Origin: Oxalobacteraceae bacterium AB_14
GTDB lineage: Bacteria; Pseudomonadota; Gammaproteobacteria; Burkholderiales; Burkholderiaceae_D
DNA: 64,000 nt
Direction: 5' to 3'
Assembly: GCA_000381565.1 (NCBI GenBank)
Contig: KB906724.1
Coordinates: 2,544,801 to 2,608,800, forward strand
The notes under the pieces were generated by a model that saw only the letters and a program-made list of their open reading frames with translations, made no database searches and was not told the origin of the DNA. The translations under genes and the position numbers were made by a program. Positions 19,142-27,287 of this stretch are shown in pieces; positions within the stretch are counted from its first letter, which is position 1, and every line of letters begins with the position of its first letter.

Positions 19142-20500
19142 TTAGCGCGAGCCCTGGTTGGCCAGTTCCTCGGGGCCGAAATAGCTGGCCGGCAGTCGAG
19201 GAATGGTCTTGTACTGGGTCGCCAGGTCGTTCGACGCCTCGTTCAGCAGGTAGGCGCCGGTCTGCACGTTATAGGTGCCCCACATGACGTTGCCCACCAC
19301 GGCCGGCAAGTCCGGCGCCAGCAGCGTCAGCGTGTAGTTGCCGCGCCAGATCTGGCCTTGCGCGTCGTAACCGTCGACCAGGATGATCTGCCAGGTGTCT
19401 TCGTCCAGGTAGTAGCGGCGTTTGGTGACCACGTGGCGTTTGCCGGGAATCAGGCTCGCTTCCACTTCCCACACCCGGTGCAGCTCCCAGCGCACCAGGT
19501 CCGGATTGAGGAACTGCGGTCCAACCAGGTCGCTGATCTTGGCCGAGGCGGCGCGGTTGTTGTTGTAGGGGATGTACATTTCCTTCTTGCCGACCAGCTT
19601 GAGCTCATGATGATCGATAGGCCCGAACAGCATGAACGCCTCGTCGAACAGGCCGATGCCGGAGGTGACCGAGTCCGGTGTGTCATAGGACACCGACGGC
19701 GCGCGCCGCACGCGGCGCTGGCCCACCAGGTACTGCCAGATCGCGCGCGGCTGGGCTTCGCTGATGCCGTCGTGGACCAGTATCCCTTCGCCGGCCTTGG
19801 AGGCAGGCGCGCGCGTGATCAGGCGGCCGAACTGGTAGATGCCGTCGAATTTTTCCAGGCTGCCGTCCTTGAAGTAGTACGGCCGCATGATGGTCTGTTC
19901 TGCCTCGGTGGCGGTGGCGCGCTTGCCGTCCGGCGTGACAATGGTGGTCCGCAACGGGAACACGGTGGTTTCGCCGGTCCAGGCCAGGCGGTGGTTCATC
20001 ATGGCCTCGTAGCCGGTCTTCGGAATCGGGAACGGGATGCCGCCGAACGCGCCTTTCACGCCGAAGCCACCGTCGATGGATTTGGCGCGGGTGGCGTTCT
20101 TGAAGGTGTTCTCATACACCCAGGCCGGCGCGCCGCCGGTGCGATGGGTGGGATAGACGTCGACCCGGTAGCTTGGATATTTTTTCAGCAGCGCCACCGT
20201 GGCCGCCGACAGCTTGGCCGCGTACTGGTCGACGTTCTTGCCGGTGATGGCCAGCGTCGGCTTCTCGGCGGCGAAGGGATCGGCGCGGAAGTCGCCCGCC
20301 TTGAAACCGGCCGGCACCTTGGTGTAGGCGCCGTCCCAGGCGGGAATGGTGGCGTCCTTGTTGCCGGCCTTTTCGGCGCCCAGCGGGGTCAATGTGGAAT
20401 GCAGTTTGGCTGCTTCGTCGGCGGTGACGGCGGCGCCGGCGTGCGGCAGGGTGAATGCCAGCATCAGCGCGGCGGCGGTGAGGTTCAGGGTCGTCTTCAT
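19142..20500 (-). CDS. DUF1329 family periplasmic protein
   Basis: 452 residues with a signal peptide (LNLTAAALMLAFTLPHAGAA). The full-length DUF1329 pattern is visible: AAKLHSTLTPLGAEKAGN near the N-terminus, then blocks such as FPIPKTGYEAMMNHR and NNRAASAKISDLVGPQFLNPDLVRWELHRVWEVEA. The fold is thought to resemble lipoprotein carriers of the LolA/LolB type, which would suit transfer of a hydrophobic molecule. It sits between DUF1302 (13 bases away) and the YCF48-like gene, whose alternative GTG start directly follows its stop. Molecular function is not established. Confidence 0.86.
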   Translation of the reverse strand: MKTTLNLTAAALMLAFTLPHAGAAVTADEAAKLHSTLTPLGAEKAGNKDATIPAWDGAYTKVPAGFKAGDFRADPFAAEKPTLAITGKNVDQYAAKLSAATVALLKKYPSYRVDVYPTHRTGGAPAWVYENTFKNATRAKSIDGGFGVKGAFGGIPFPIPKTGYEAMMNHRLAWTGETTVFPLRTTIVTPDGKRATATEAEQTIMRPYYFKDGSLEKFDGIYQFGRLITRAPASKAGEGILVHDGISEAQPRAIWQYLVGQRRVRRAPSVSYDTPDSVTSGIGLFDEAFMLFGPIDHHELKLVGKKEMYIPYNNNRAASAKISDLVGPQFLNPDLVRWELHRVWEVEASLIPGKRHVVTKRRYYLDEDTWQIILVDGYDAQGQIWRGNYTLTLLAPDLPAVVGNVMWGTYNVQTGAYLLNEASNDLATQYKTIPRLPASYFGPEELANQGSR

Positions 20501-20513
20501 TATAGTTTTGTCC

Positions 20514-22217
20514 TTAGAATGCGCGTTTGATGTTGAAGGAGATGTAGTCGCGGTCCGCCAGCGACTGGGCGAAGCTCAGGATGGGCGTGTTGGTGGCGGG
20601 ATTATTTTTCAGGAAGGTGCCTGCCGCGCCGAGGAAGCGCACGTAGCTGATCCCGAACTTCCAGTCCTGGTGGTAGGTGGCGTTGACGCCGATATTGAAG
20701 TCGCCCCCGTGCGAGCTGCCGCCGTTGAAGTTGAACACGGCGCGTGAGCGGCCGTCGATGTTGTAGCCGACGCCGATCGGGATCGACAGGTCGAGACCAT
20801 TGATCACCTGGTAGTAGGCCGGCTCGAAGATCATGCGCGCCGAGGTGGCGTCGCGCGTGGTGTTCGGATCGAGCGAGCCTTGCCAGGTGACGCTGGTGGC
20901 GCGGTTCCACGCCAGTTCGCCCAGCAGCGAAGCGCCCTGGAAGAACGGGTTGGTCGGCATGACGTAGATCGCCGACAGGTTGACGTGCGCCGTGTTGCCG
21001 ACCGCGTAGGCTGGATTGCCGCTGTTATCGGCGAACACGCCGGTGCCGGCACGCGACAGGAAGTTCGGCGTCGGGTCGCTGACCAGCGGCGTGTTGCGGC
21101 GAACCGAAACCTCGGCCGCCACGTTCGCGCCCAGCAGCACGGTGCTGGCGCTGGCGCCGAAGGTGCGGATGCCTTCCGCATACACGGCCTGCACGGTGGA
21201 CGGCGCGCCGGGCGGGAAGCCGGGCTTGAAGCCCAGGTAGAAGTAGGGCGTCTTGTCGTGATAGCGGGCCGCGTAGAAACCGTATTCGACGTCCGAGCCG
21301 GCCGGCGAGAACTTGATCTGCATGCCGCCCTGGCCCGAATTCCTGGCCTTCATGTCGGCGACGGTGTAGAAGGCCGGGGCGCCGCTGTTGGTCGGCGCCA
21401 CCAGGAAGGCGCTGCTGCCGGCGCCCGCTGCGTCGTAGGAACTGAGGTAGCTGCCGACGCCCGGGATCTGGGTCGGACGCCATTCGAACTGGTAGTAGCC
21501 GCCGATCGACACGCTTGGCAGCACCTGCAGCTGGCCCGAGACCTGGTTGACCGGCCGCAGGATCTCCTTGAACTGCGCGCCCGGCACGCTAAGCAGCTTG
21601 ACCAGGTCCACCGGTCCCTGCGCGTTGGCGATGCCGTTGGCGCCGAAGAACAGGCTTTCGCCGTATTGCAGCGTGTGGCGGCCGACGCGCACGGTGCCCG
21701 GCAGCTCGCCCAACGAACCCTTGGCGAAGACGAAGGCGTCCAGCAGTTCGGCGTTGCGGCCGTGGAGCAGGCGGGTGCCCTCGGCGAAGGTGTTGCCGGC
21801 CTTGCCGGTCAGTGTGACGGCGTTGCTGGAAGCGGAGGCGTTGTCATTGCTGCCGGTGTAGGAGCTGTCGTACCAGGCGGCGGCGCTGACGCGCATGCCG
21901 AGGTTGCGGGTGCCGGCGTCGAACTCGGTCAGCCAGTCGATGCGGCTTGAGACGATGCCCTTGCGGCGGAAGTTCTGGTTGCCGTCGTCGATGTTATAGC
22001 CGGTGAAGTCGCCGGCGCCGGACGAACGATAGCCGCCCGCCAGCAGGCGCGCGTCGGCGTCCTTGAGGCGGTAGGCGCTGCTGTACTTGAAGGTGTTGTT
22101 CCAGCTGATCTTGAAATCGGGATTGTCGGTCTCGAACTCGAAGGCGTGGGCGGCCGGCATGGCGGCCGCCACGGCCAATGCCAACAGGGTTGGGCTCAGG
22201 CGTTTGTTCGCTTGCAT
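20514..22217 (-). CDS. DUF1302 family outer-membrane protein
   Basis: 567 residues with a signal peptide ending AAHAFEFE. The sequence alternates as expected for an outer-membrane beta-barrel and ends in a phenylalanine after DRDYISFNIKRAF, the usual barrel sorting signal. Blocks such as NTFKYSSAYRLKD and VRVGRHTLQYGESLFFGANGIANAQGPVDL are characteristic of DUF1302. In known clusters DUF1302 and DUF1329 proteins are always adjacent, as here, and a substrate-entry or export channel role is proposed. It starts 62 bases after the SDR stop, with no obvious terminator or promoter in between, so it probably belongs to the same transcript. Confidence 0.87.
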   Translation of the reverse strand: MQANKRLSPTLLALAVAAAMPAAHAFEFETDNPDFKISWNNTFKYSSAYRLKDADARLLAGGYRSSGAGDFTGYNIDDGNQNFRRKGIVSSRIDWLTEFDAGTRNLGMRVSAAAWYDSSYTGSNDNASASSNAVTLTGKAGNTFAEGTRLLHGRNAELLDAFVFAKGSLGELPGTVRVGRHTLQYGESLFFGANGIANAQGPVDLVKLLSVPGAQFKEILRPVNQVSGQLQVLPSVSIGGYYQFEWRPTQIPGVGSYLSSYDAAGAGSSAFLVAPTNSGAPAFYTVADMKARNSGQGGMQIKFSPAGSDVEYGFYAARYHDKTPYFYLGFKPGFPPGAPSTVQAVYAEGIRTFGASASTVLLGANVAAEVSVRRNTPLVSDPTPNFLSRAGTGVFADNSGNPAYAVGNTAHVNLSAIYVMPTNPFFQGASLLGELAWNRATSVTWQGSLDPNTTRDATSARMIFEPAYYQVINGLDLSIPIGVGYNIDGRSRAVFNFNGGSSHGGDFNIGVNATYHQDWKFGISYVRFLGAAGTFLKNNPATNTPILSFAQSLADRDYISFNIKRAF

Positions 22218-22279
22218 TGTCAGTCTCCTGGTTATAGTTTTGGTTGGCCGCTAACGCGCGGCCGGGCGGATGGCAGGCA

Positions 22280-23047
22280 TCAGATAAAGGTCGAAGCCAG
22301 TCCTCCGTCGATGGGCAGGTTGACGCCGCTGATCCAGCGTGATTCGTCGCTGCACAGGAAGCTAATGACGGCGGCCACTTCGTCGGCATAGGCCGGGCGC
22401 TTCATGCGGTGGGCGTCGCGCTGCACGCGCTCCTCGCCGAGCATGGACACGAAGTCGCCCAGGATAGGCGTGAAGACGGGGCCGGGCGCCACGCTGTTCA
22501 TGCGTACCGAATGCTGCAGGAACCATTTCTGCGATTGGACGTAGGTCCAGACGATCAGCGCCTCCTTGAAATACTGGTAGCAGGTGTCGGCTGGAACCGG
22601 ATGCGCATCCAGCCAGGCCTGGCCTTCGGTAAAACCACGGACGGCGGCCAACTGCTTGTGCAGCGCCAGCCGCTCCGGCCATTCCGCGCCCAGGATGGAG
22701 GCGACGTTGACGATGGAGCCGCCGGCCGGCATGCGGGGCAGCACGGCTTCGGTCAGGTGGCGCAGGCCGAGATAGTTGACGCGGGCCAGCAGCGCCGGAT
22801 CGGCGGTGCCGGGCACGCCGGCGATATTGCACAGCGCGTCCACGCGCTGCGGCAGCTGGGCGACGGCGGCGTCGATGCTGGCGGGCTGGCCCAGGTCAAC
22901 GGAGATGAAACCGTCCAGCGTCAGGCCTGGCTCGGTGCGGTCCATGCCGATCACGGTGGCGCCTTCGAAGCGCGCCAGGCGCGCCACTTCGGCCCCGATG
23001 CCGGATGCGGCGCCGGTGACGACGATGGTCTTGTTACGTAGCTTCAT
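22280..23047 (-). CDS. Short-chain dehydrogenase, coniferyl-alcohol-dehydrogenase-like
   Basis: 255 residues, classical SDR: TGAASGIGAEV cofactor motif (residues 11-21), acidic end of beta-2 (GMDRTE) suggesting NAD preference, NVASILG with the catalytic serine, and a YxxxK pair in CYQYFKEAL. C-terminal ISGVNLPIDGG is typical. Length and motifs resemble coniferyl-alcohol dehydrogenase (CalA) and 3-alpha-hydroxysteroid dehydrogenases. It follows an aromatic ALDH by 35 bases, so alcohol and aldehyde oxidation are paired. Coniferyl alcohol is the favoured substrate because the ferulate genes are on the same stretch; a benzylic alcohol is the main alternative. Confidence 0.83.
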   Translation of the reverse strand: MKLRNKTIVVTGAASGIGAEVARLARFEGATVIGMDRTEPGLTLDGFISVDLGQPASIDAAVAQLPQRVDALCNIAGVPGTADPALLARVNYLGLRHLTEAVLPRMPAGGSIVNVASILGAEWPERLALHKQLAAVRGFTEGQAWLDAHPVPADTCYQYFKEALIVWTYVQSQKWFLQHSVRMNSVAPGPVFTPILGDFVSMLGEERVQRDAHRMKRPAYADEVAAVISFLCSDESRWISGVNLPIDGGLASTFI

Positions 23048-23082
23048 GTGGTCTCCTTGTTGGTATGGTCGTTGTATGCTCG

Positions 23083-24552
23083 TTAAAAGGGATAGCGCGG
23101 CGCTTCGGTTTTCACCGTCAGCCACTGCCATTGGGTGAACTCGTCCCAGTCGGAACTGCCGCCATGACGGCCGCCGTTGCCCGAGGTGCCGCCGCCGCCG
23201 AACGGCGCGTGCGCTTCGGCCAGCACCGTCTGGTCGTTGATGTGGGCGTGGCCGGCCGGCACGCGGTCGACGATGAACATGGCGCGCGCCAGCGTCGGCG
23301 TGATTACGCCCAGCGCCAGGCAGCCGGTGGTGGCCGAGGCCAGCGCGATGGCTTCCTGGTCGGTGTCGAACACGGTGACCGAGGCCACGGGGCCGAACAG
23401 CTCCTCCTCGAAGCAGCGCATGCCGGGGCGCACGCCGGTCAGCACGGTGGGCTGGTAGAACTGTTTCTCGTAGGTGCCGCCGGCCAGCAGCGTGGCGCCG
23501 GCGGCCACGCTGTCCTGCACGATGGCGTGCACGCGCTGCACCTGGCGCGCATTGATCAGCGGCCCAAGCGCCACCTTGCCGCTCATCGGGTCGCCCACCG
23601 GTAGATGTTGGGCTTTGGCCACCAGCCGTTCGATGACGGCGTCGGCGATGCCGCGCTGGAGCAGGATGCGGCCGGAGGCCATGCAGATCTGGCCCTGGTG
23701 CAGATAGGCGCCCCAGGCCACGGCGGAGGCGGCGAGCTCGGGATCGGCGTCGTCGAGGATGATCAGCGAGTTCTTGCCGCCCAGTTCCAGCGACATCTTC
23801 TTCAGGTTGCGGCCCGCCAGCTCGCCTACGCTGCGGCCCACCGCGGTCGAACCGGTGAAGGCGATCATGGCGATGTCGGGATGGCTGCACATCGCCTGTC
23901 CCGCTTCGGCGGCGCCGGGCAGCACGTGCAGCAGGCCTTTGGGCAGGCCGGCCGCCTCGAAGACGCGGGCGATCAGCACGCCGCCGCTGACCGGCGTTTG
24001 CAGGTCGGGCTTGTGAACCACGGCGTTGCCGGTGGCCAGCGCCGGCGCGATTGAGCGGATCGACAGGATCAGCGGAAAGTTGAACGGCGAGATCACGCCG
24101 ATCACGCCGTGCGGCACGCGCCGCGCGATGCTCATCTCGCCGCTGGCGGAGGCCAGCAGCTGGCCCTTGGGCTGGGTCAGCATCGCCGCCGCTTCCAGCA
24201 GGTGGGCGCCGGCTTCGCGCAGTTCCAGGTCGGCCTTGGGGCGGATCGCGCCGGTCTCGCGCACGATCCATGTCGCCAGCTCGTCGTGATGCTCGACGAC
24301 GATGGCAGCCGCGCGGCGGAAGATGGCGGCACGCTCCTTGTAGTCGCTGGCGGCCCACGCGGCCTGCGCGGCGCGTGCCTGGGTGGCGGCGCGCGCCACG
24401 TCGTCGGCGTTTGCCAGGCCTACGCGGCCCAGCTGTTCGCCGGTCGCGGGTTCGGCGAAGGTGTGGCTGCCGCCTTGGGCGGCGATCCAGTCGCCGTTGA
24501 AGATGTGGCTCTGCCAGATCGATGGGTGCAAAAGCGCGTTCGCGTTGGTCAT
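23083..24552 (-). CDS. Aromatic aldehyde dehydrogenase (benzaldehyde/coniferyl aldehyde dehydrogenase-like)
   Basis: 489 residues. Catalytic Glu256 lies in SLELGGKNS and Cys290 in HQGQICMASGR; the cofactor segment is AFTGSTAVGRSVGELAGRNLKK. The C-terminal FGGGGTSGNGGRHGG block and the closing WLTVKTEAPRYPF resemble XylC/AreC benzaldehyde dehydrogenases more than CalB. It is the promoter-proximal gene of the nine-gene leftward unit and is divergent from a sigma-54 activator of aromatic catabolism. In combination with the SDR it should turn an aromatic alcohol into the acid; coniferaldehyde to ferulate would link it directly to fcs. Confidence 0.86.
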   Translation of the reverse strand: MTNANALLHPSIWQSHIFNGDWIAAQGGSHTFAEPATGEQLGRVGLANADDVARAATQARAAQAAWAASDYKERAAIFRRAAAIVVEHHDELATWIVRETGAIRPKADLELREAGAHLLEAAAMLTQPKGQLLASASGEMSIARRVPHGVIGVISPFNFPLILSIRSIAPALATGNAVVHKPDLQTPVSGGVLIARVFEAAGLPKGLLHVLPGAAEAGQAMCSHPDIAMIAFTGSTAVGRSVGELAGRNLKKMSLELGGKNSLIILDDADPELAASAVAWGAYLHQGQICMASGRILLQRGIADAVIERLVAKAQHLPVGDPMSGKVALGPLINARQVQRVHAIVQDSVAAGATLLAGGTYEKQFYQPTVLTGVRPGMRCFEEELFGPVASVTVFDTDQEAIALASATTGCLALGVITPTLARAMFIVDRVPAGHAHINDQTVLAEAHAPFGGGGTSGNGGRHGGSSDWDEFTQWQWLTVKTEAPRYPF

Positions 24553-24644
24553 GCTGTCTCCTGTTGATGAAGGGTGGGTGGGGAAGTCAGCCTGCTAGCA
24601 CGCTAGTTGCATGAAGGTCTGCTTACCGCTCTTGCCTTAGCTAT

Positions 24645-24660
24645 TACAAGTTATGTGCCA
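24645..24660 (-). promoter_or_regulatory. Candidate sigma-54 (-24/-12) promoter for the nine-gene leftward unit
   Basis: On the minus strand TGGCAC, five bases, TTGTA. The -24 half is a perfect match to TGGCAC and the spacing is right; the -12 half has GT in place of the nearly invariant GC of TTGCA. The predicted start is near 24633, giving a leader of about 80 bases before the ALDH gene. The divergent sigma-54 activator gene and the upstream activator site make this the natural promoter, but the -12 mismatch lowers certainty. Confidence 0.5.
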
Positions 24661-24775
24661 GCTCTTTATGCGCTGTGCTTATTGCGGCGCACCATGCGGC
24701 GTCTACGCTGGGCGCCGGTGCCGCATTCGATGAAACGTCGCAGCGCAGCGCAGCAAAAAGAAGATGCGCCGGCGA

Positions 24776-24791
24776 TTGATGAAATGATCAA
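24776..24791. promoter_or_regulatory. XylR/DmpR-type upstream activator sequence
   Basis: TTGATGAAATGATCAA matches TTGATCAATTGATCAA, the type of site bound by DmpR/XylR activators, at 14 of 16 positions, with perfect outer TTGAT/ATCAA arms. It lies about 120 bases upstream of the candidate -24 element, a normal enhancer distance, and directly before the activator gene's own start. A weaker similar half site, CGATGAAACGTCG, is at 24728-24740. Confidence 0.6.
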
Positions 24792-24806
24792 ATGGGAGAA
24801 ATGCCG

Positions 24807-26660
24807 ATGTATGATTTGGTGAACGATGACGAAAGTAGAGACATGAGCAAACCCCCTCGCGTGTCGCTGGCGGAGATGTCGCGCGCCAGCAAGGTACTGG
24901 CGCAAGGCGACAGCCAGCATTTGAAAGCCGGCGCGGCGCCCACGCTGGAAGACTTGACGCAAAGCCTGCACTTCTCGCCCGGCGATGGCCGTATCTGGCT
25001 CAACGGCCAGCGCATGCAGCTGCTGCATATCTCGTCGTTGGGCGCGATGCGACGCGAACTGCTGGAGAGCATAGGTCCGGAACGCACGCGCGGCCTGCTG
25101 ACGCGGGTCGGCTACTCGGCCGGCGCGCGCGATGCGCAGCTGCTGCGCGAACGCTGGCCCGACGCCGAACCTGGCTCCTTGTTCGCGGCAGGGCCGCGCA
25201 TGCATTCGCTGGAAGGCGCGGTCAAGGTCGAACCGCTGCATTTCGAGTTCGACTTCGAGCGCGGCACCTACCACGGCGAATTCCTGTGGCACCATTCCAG
25301 CGAGGCCGAGGTGCATACCGCCGATTTCGGCGTCGGCACCGAGCCGGCGTGCTGGATGCAGACCGGCTACGCCATCGGCTACACCAGCGCGATGATAGGA
25401 CGGCTGACCGTCTACCGTGAGGTCGAGTGCACGGCGATGGGCCACAAACATTGCCGCCTGATCGGCAAGCCGGCCGACGAATGGGACAATGTGGAGGAAG
25501 ACCTGCGCTTCCTGAACGCGGAATCGTTCGTCAGCACCACCGCTTACGGCGGGCCGGGGCAGCATCAGCAGGCGGCTGTGCTGCCGGGTGATGATGGGCG
25601 TCCTTACGGGGACAAGGAGATGGTCGGCGTGTCATCGGCCTTCAACGCCGCCTGCCATATGCTCAAGCGCGTGGCGCCGACCGTCGCCACGGTGCTGTTC
25701 ACCGGCGAGTCGGGTGTCGGCAAGGAGTTGTTCGCCTACATGCTGCACCAGATCGGCGCCCGCAAGGAGCAGCCTTTTGTCGCTGTCAATTGCGCGGCGA
25801 TTCCCGAGACGCTGATCGAATCCGAACTGTTCGGCGTGGAGCGCGGCGCCTTCACCGGCGCCAGCCAGTCGCGGCCCGGCCGCTTCGAGCGCGCTTCCGG
25901 CGGCACGCTGTTCCTCGACGAGATAGGCACGCTTAGCCTGGTGGCGCAGGGCAAGCTGCTGCGCGCGCTACAGGAGGGCGAGATCGAACGGGTAGGGGGC
26001 GTGCGCAGCGTGAAGGTGGACGTGCGCCTGGTGGCCGCCACCAATGTCGATCTGCGCGAGGAGATCCGCCAGGGCCGCTTCCGCGAAGACCTGTTCTTCC
26101 GCCTGAACGTGTTCCCGATCCGCCTGCCGCCGCTGCGCGACCGGCGCGACGACATCCCGCTGTTGATGGGCTACTTCATGCGGCACTACGGCCAGAAGCA
26201 CCAGCGCCGCGTGACCGGCTTCACGGCGCGCGCGGTCGACGCGCTGCTCAACTACGACTTTCCGGGGAATATCCGCGAGCTGCAAAACCTGGTGGAGCGC
26301 GGCGTGATCTACGCCGACGAGGATGGTCCCATTGATTTGCCGCACCTGTTCACCAGCGGCGAGGAATCGCGGACCTCGTATTTTTCGCTGGCCCAGACCG
26401 GACGCCTGACCAGCCATGAAACAGCCTCACCACCGGCCGCGTCGCCGGCGGCGTCCGCCGGTTCGCTGCTCGACGTGCTGCCCGAGATGTTGCGGCAGGC
26501 GTCGGAACATGGGCAGGACTGGTCGCTGGACAATCTGGAAAGCACGCTGATACTGGCGGCGGTGAAGCGGGCCGACGGCAACCTGTCGGCGGCGGCGCGC
26601 GCGCTGGGCTTGACGCGGCCGCAGCTATCCTACCGGATGAAGAAACTGCAGCAGGGCTGA
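24807..26660 (+). CDS. Sigma-54-dependent activator of aromatic catabolism (XylR/DmpR/AreR type)
   Basis: 617 residues. Domains in order: an XylR-type N-terminal effector domain (about 25-140), a V4R domain (about 145-225, with the ECTAMGHKHCRLIGKP cysteine block), a short linker, an AAA+ domain with Walker A GESGVGKE (about 300-307), the sigma-54 contact loop GAFTGA (about 347-352) and Walker B GGTLFLDEI, and a FIS-type helix-turn-helix (NLSAAARALGLTRPQLSYRMKKL) at the end. ATG24807 is chosen because GGGAGAA lies six bases upstream; ATG24844 is a weaker option. Effectors bind the N-terminal domain directly in known members. It is divergent from the ALDH gene and almost certainly controls that operon. 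Confidence 0.92.
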   Translation: MYDLVNDDESRDMSKPPRVSLAEMSRASKVLAQGDSQHLKAGAAPTLEDLTQSLHFSPGDGRIWLNGQRMQLLHISSLGAMRRELLESIGPERTRGLLTRVGYSAGARDAQLLRERWPDAEPGSLFAAGPRMHSLEGAVKVEPLHFEFDFERGTYHGEFLWHHSSEAEVHTADFGVGTEPACWMQTGYAIGYTSAMIGRLTVYREVECTAMGHKHCRLIGKPADEWDNVEEDLRFLNAESFVSTTAYGGPGQHQQAAVLPGDDGRPYGDKEMVGVSSAFNAACHMLKRVAPTVATVLFTGESGVGKELFAYMLHQIGARKEQPFVAVNCAAIPETLIESELFGVERGAFTGASQSRPGRFERASGGTLFLDEIGTLSLVAQGKLLRALQEGEIERVGGVRSVKVDVRLVAATNVDLREEIRQGRFREDLFFRLNVFPIRLPPLRDRRDDIPLLMGYFMRHYGQKHQRRVTGFTARAVDALLNYDFPGNIRELQNLVERGVIYADEDGPIDLPHLFTSGEESRTSYFSLAQTGRLTSHETASPPAASPAASAGSLLDVLPEMLRQASEHGQDWSLDNLESTLILAAVKRADGNLSAAARALGLTRPQLSYRMKKLQQG

Positions 26661-26667
26661 AGCCCAG

Positions 26668-27159
26668 TCACTCCAGGTAGATCTTCTGCAGCAGCTTGAC
26701 CAGCTGCGCGCGCTCGGCATCGGTCAGCGCGGACGTCGCATCCACTTCCAGCTCGCTGGCGGTCTTTTCCGCCTTGGCGCACATGCTCAGGCCCGCGGGC
26801 GTCAGCGCCAGCGTCTGCGAGCGCCGGTCCAGCGGGCTGCGCTGGCGCAGCAGCAGCCCTCTCTCCTGCAGCTTGTCGAGCAGGATGGCGAGGTTGGGCG
26901 GCGATACGTTCACCGCATCCGACAGCCGTTTCTGGTTGATGTTGGGATTCGCCTTCAACAGGCTCAATACGCTGAAATCCACCGGCCGCAGCTCGTACTT
27001 CGCCATCCGCTTTTCAAACAAGGGCAGGATGTTGATGTAGGCGCGGCGGCAGTTATAGCCCACCAGGCCCAGGAGCATGCTCTGGTCCAGCGGCTGCTCC
27101 GCCGCCTCCTGGACGGCGTCGATCAATGTTGGTTTCTTTTTTTTGGGCTGCATGGTCAT
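26668..27159 (-). CDS. MarR family transcriptional regulator
   Basis: 163 residues. A lysine-rich N-terminus leads into a winged helix: ELRPVDFSVLSLLKANPNINQKRLSDAVNVSPPNLAILLDKLQERGLLLRQRSPLDRRSQTLALTPAG, where the DRR motif of the wing is standard for MarR. It is divergent from the binding-protein/esterase pair starting at 27288, and the gap holds a 13-bp palindrome over a -10-like sequence, so it probably represses that pair and itself. It is convergent with the sigma-54 activator gene, with seven bases between the stops. Ligand unknown; an aromatic acid released by the esterase is a reasonable guess. Confidence 0.84.
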   Translation of the reverse strand: MTMQPKKKKPTLIDAVQEAAEQPLDQSMLLGLVGYNCRRAYINILPLFEKRMAKYELRPVDFSVLSLLKANPNINQKRLSDAVNVSPPNLAILLDKLQERGLLLRQRSPLDRRSQTLALTPAGLSMCAKAEKTASELEVDATSALTDAERAQLVKLLQKIYLE

Positions 27160-27231
27160 GGTCCGATTCTAGCAAAGAAGCGCCGCCCCGGCCATCCTGC
27201 TGCTTGCAATGTCGCGAAAATGCGTATAGTC

Positions 27232-27244
27232 TATAATCATTATA
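27232..27244. promoter_or_regulatory. Palindrome at the MarR / binding-protein divergent promoter
   Basis: TATAAT-C-ATTATA, perfect 6-bp arms. The left arm is also an exact -10 consensus, so a bound regulator would cover the core promoter. AT-rich palindromes can arise by chance, so the operator role is tentative. Confidence 0.4.
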
Positions 27245-27287
27245 AAACATAACTAATTATCTCAACACCAACCATCGAGGAGACACG

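Noticed and set aside
24596-24611. Sigma-54-like sequence TAGCACG-N4-TTGCA on the plus strand, facing the activator gene
   Set aside because: The -24 half has AG instead of the essential GG. The minus-strand element at 24645-24660 with perfect TGGCAC fits better.
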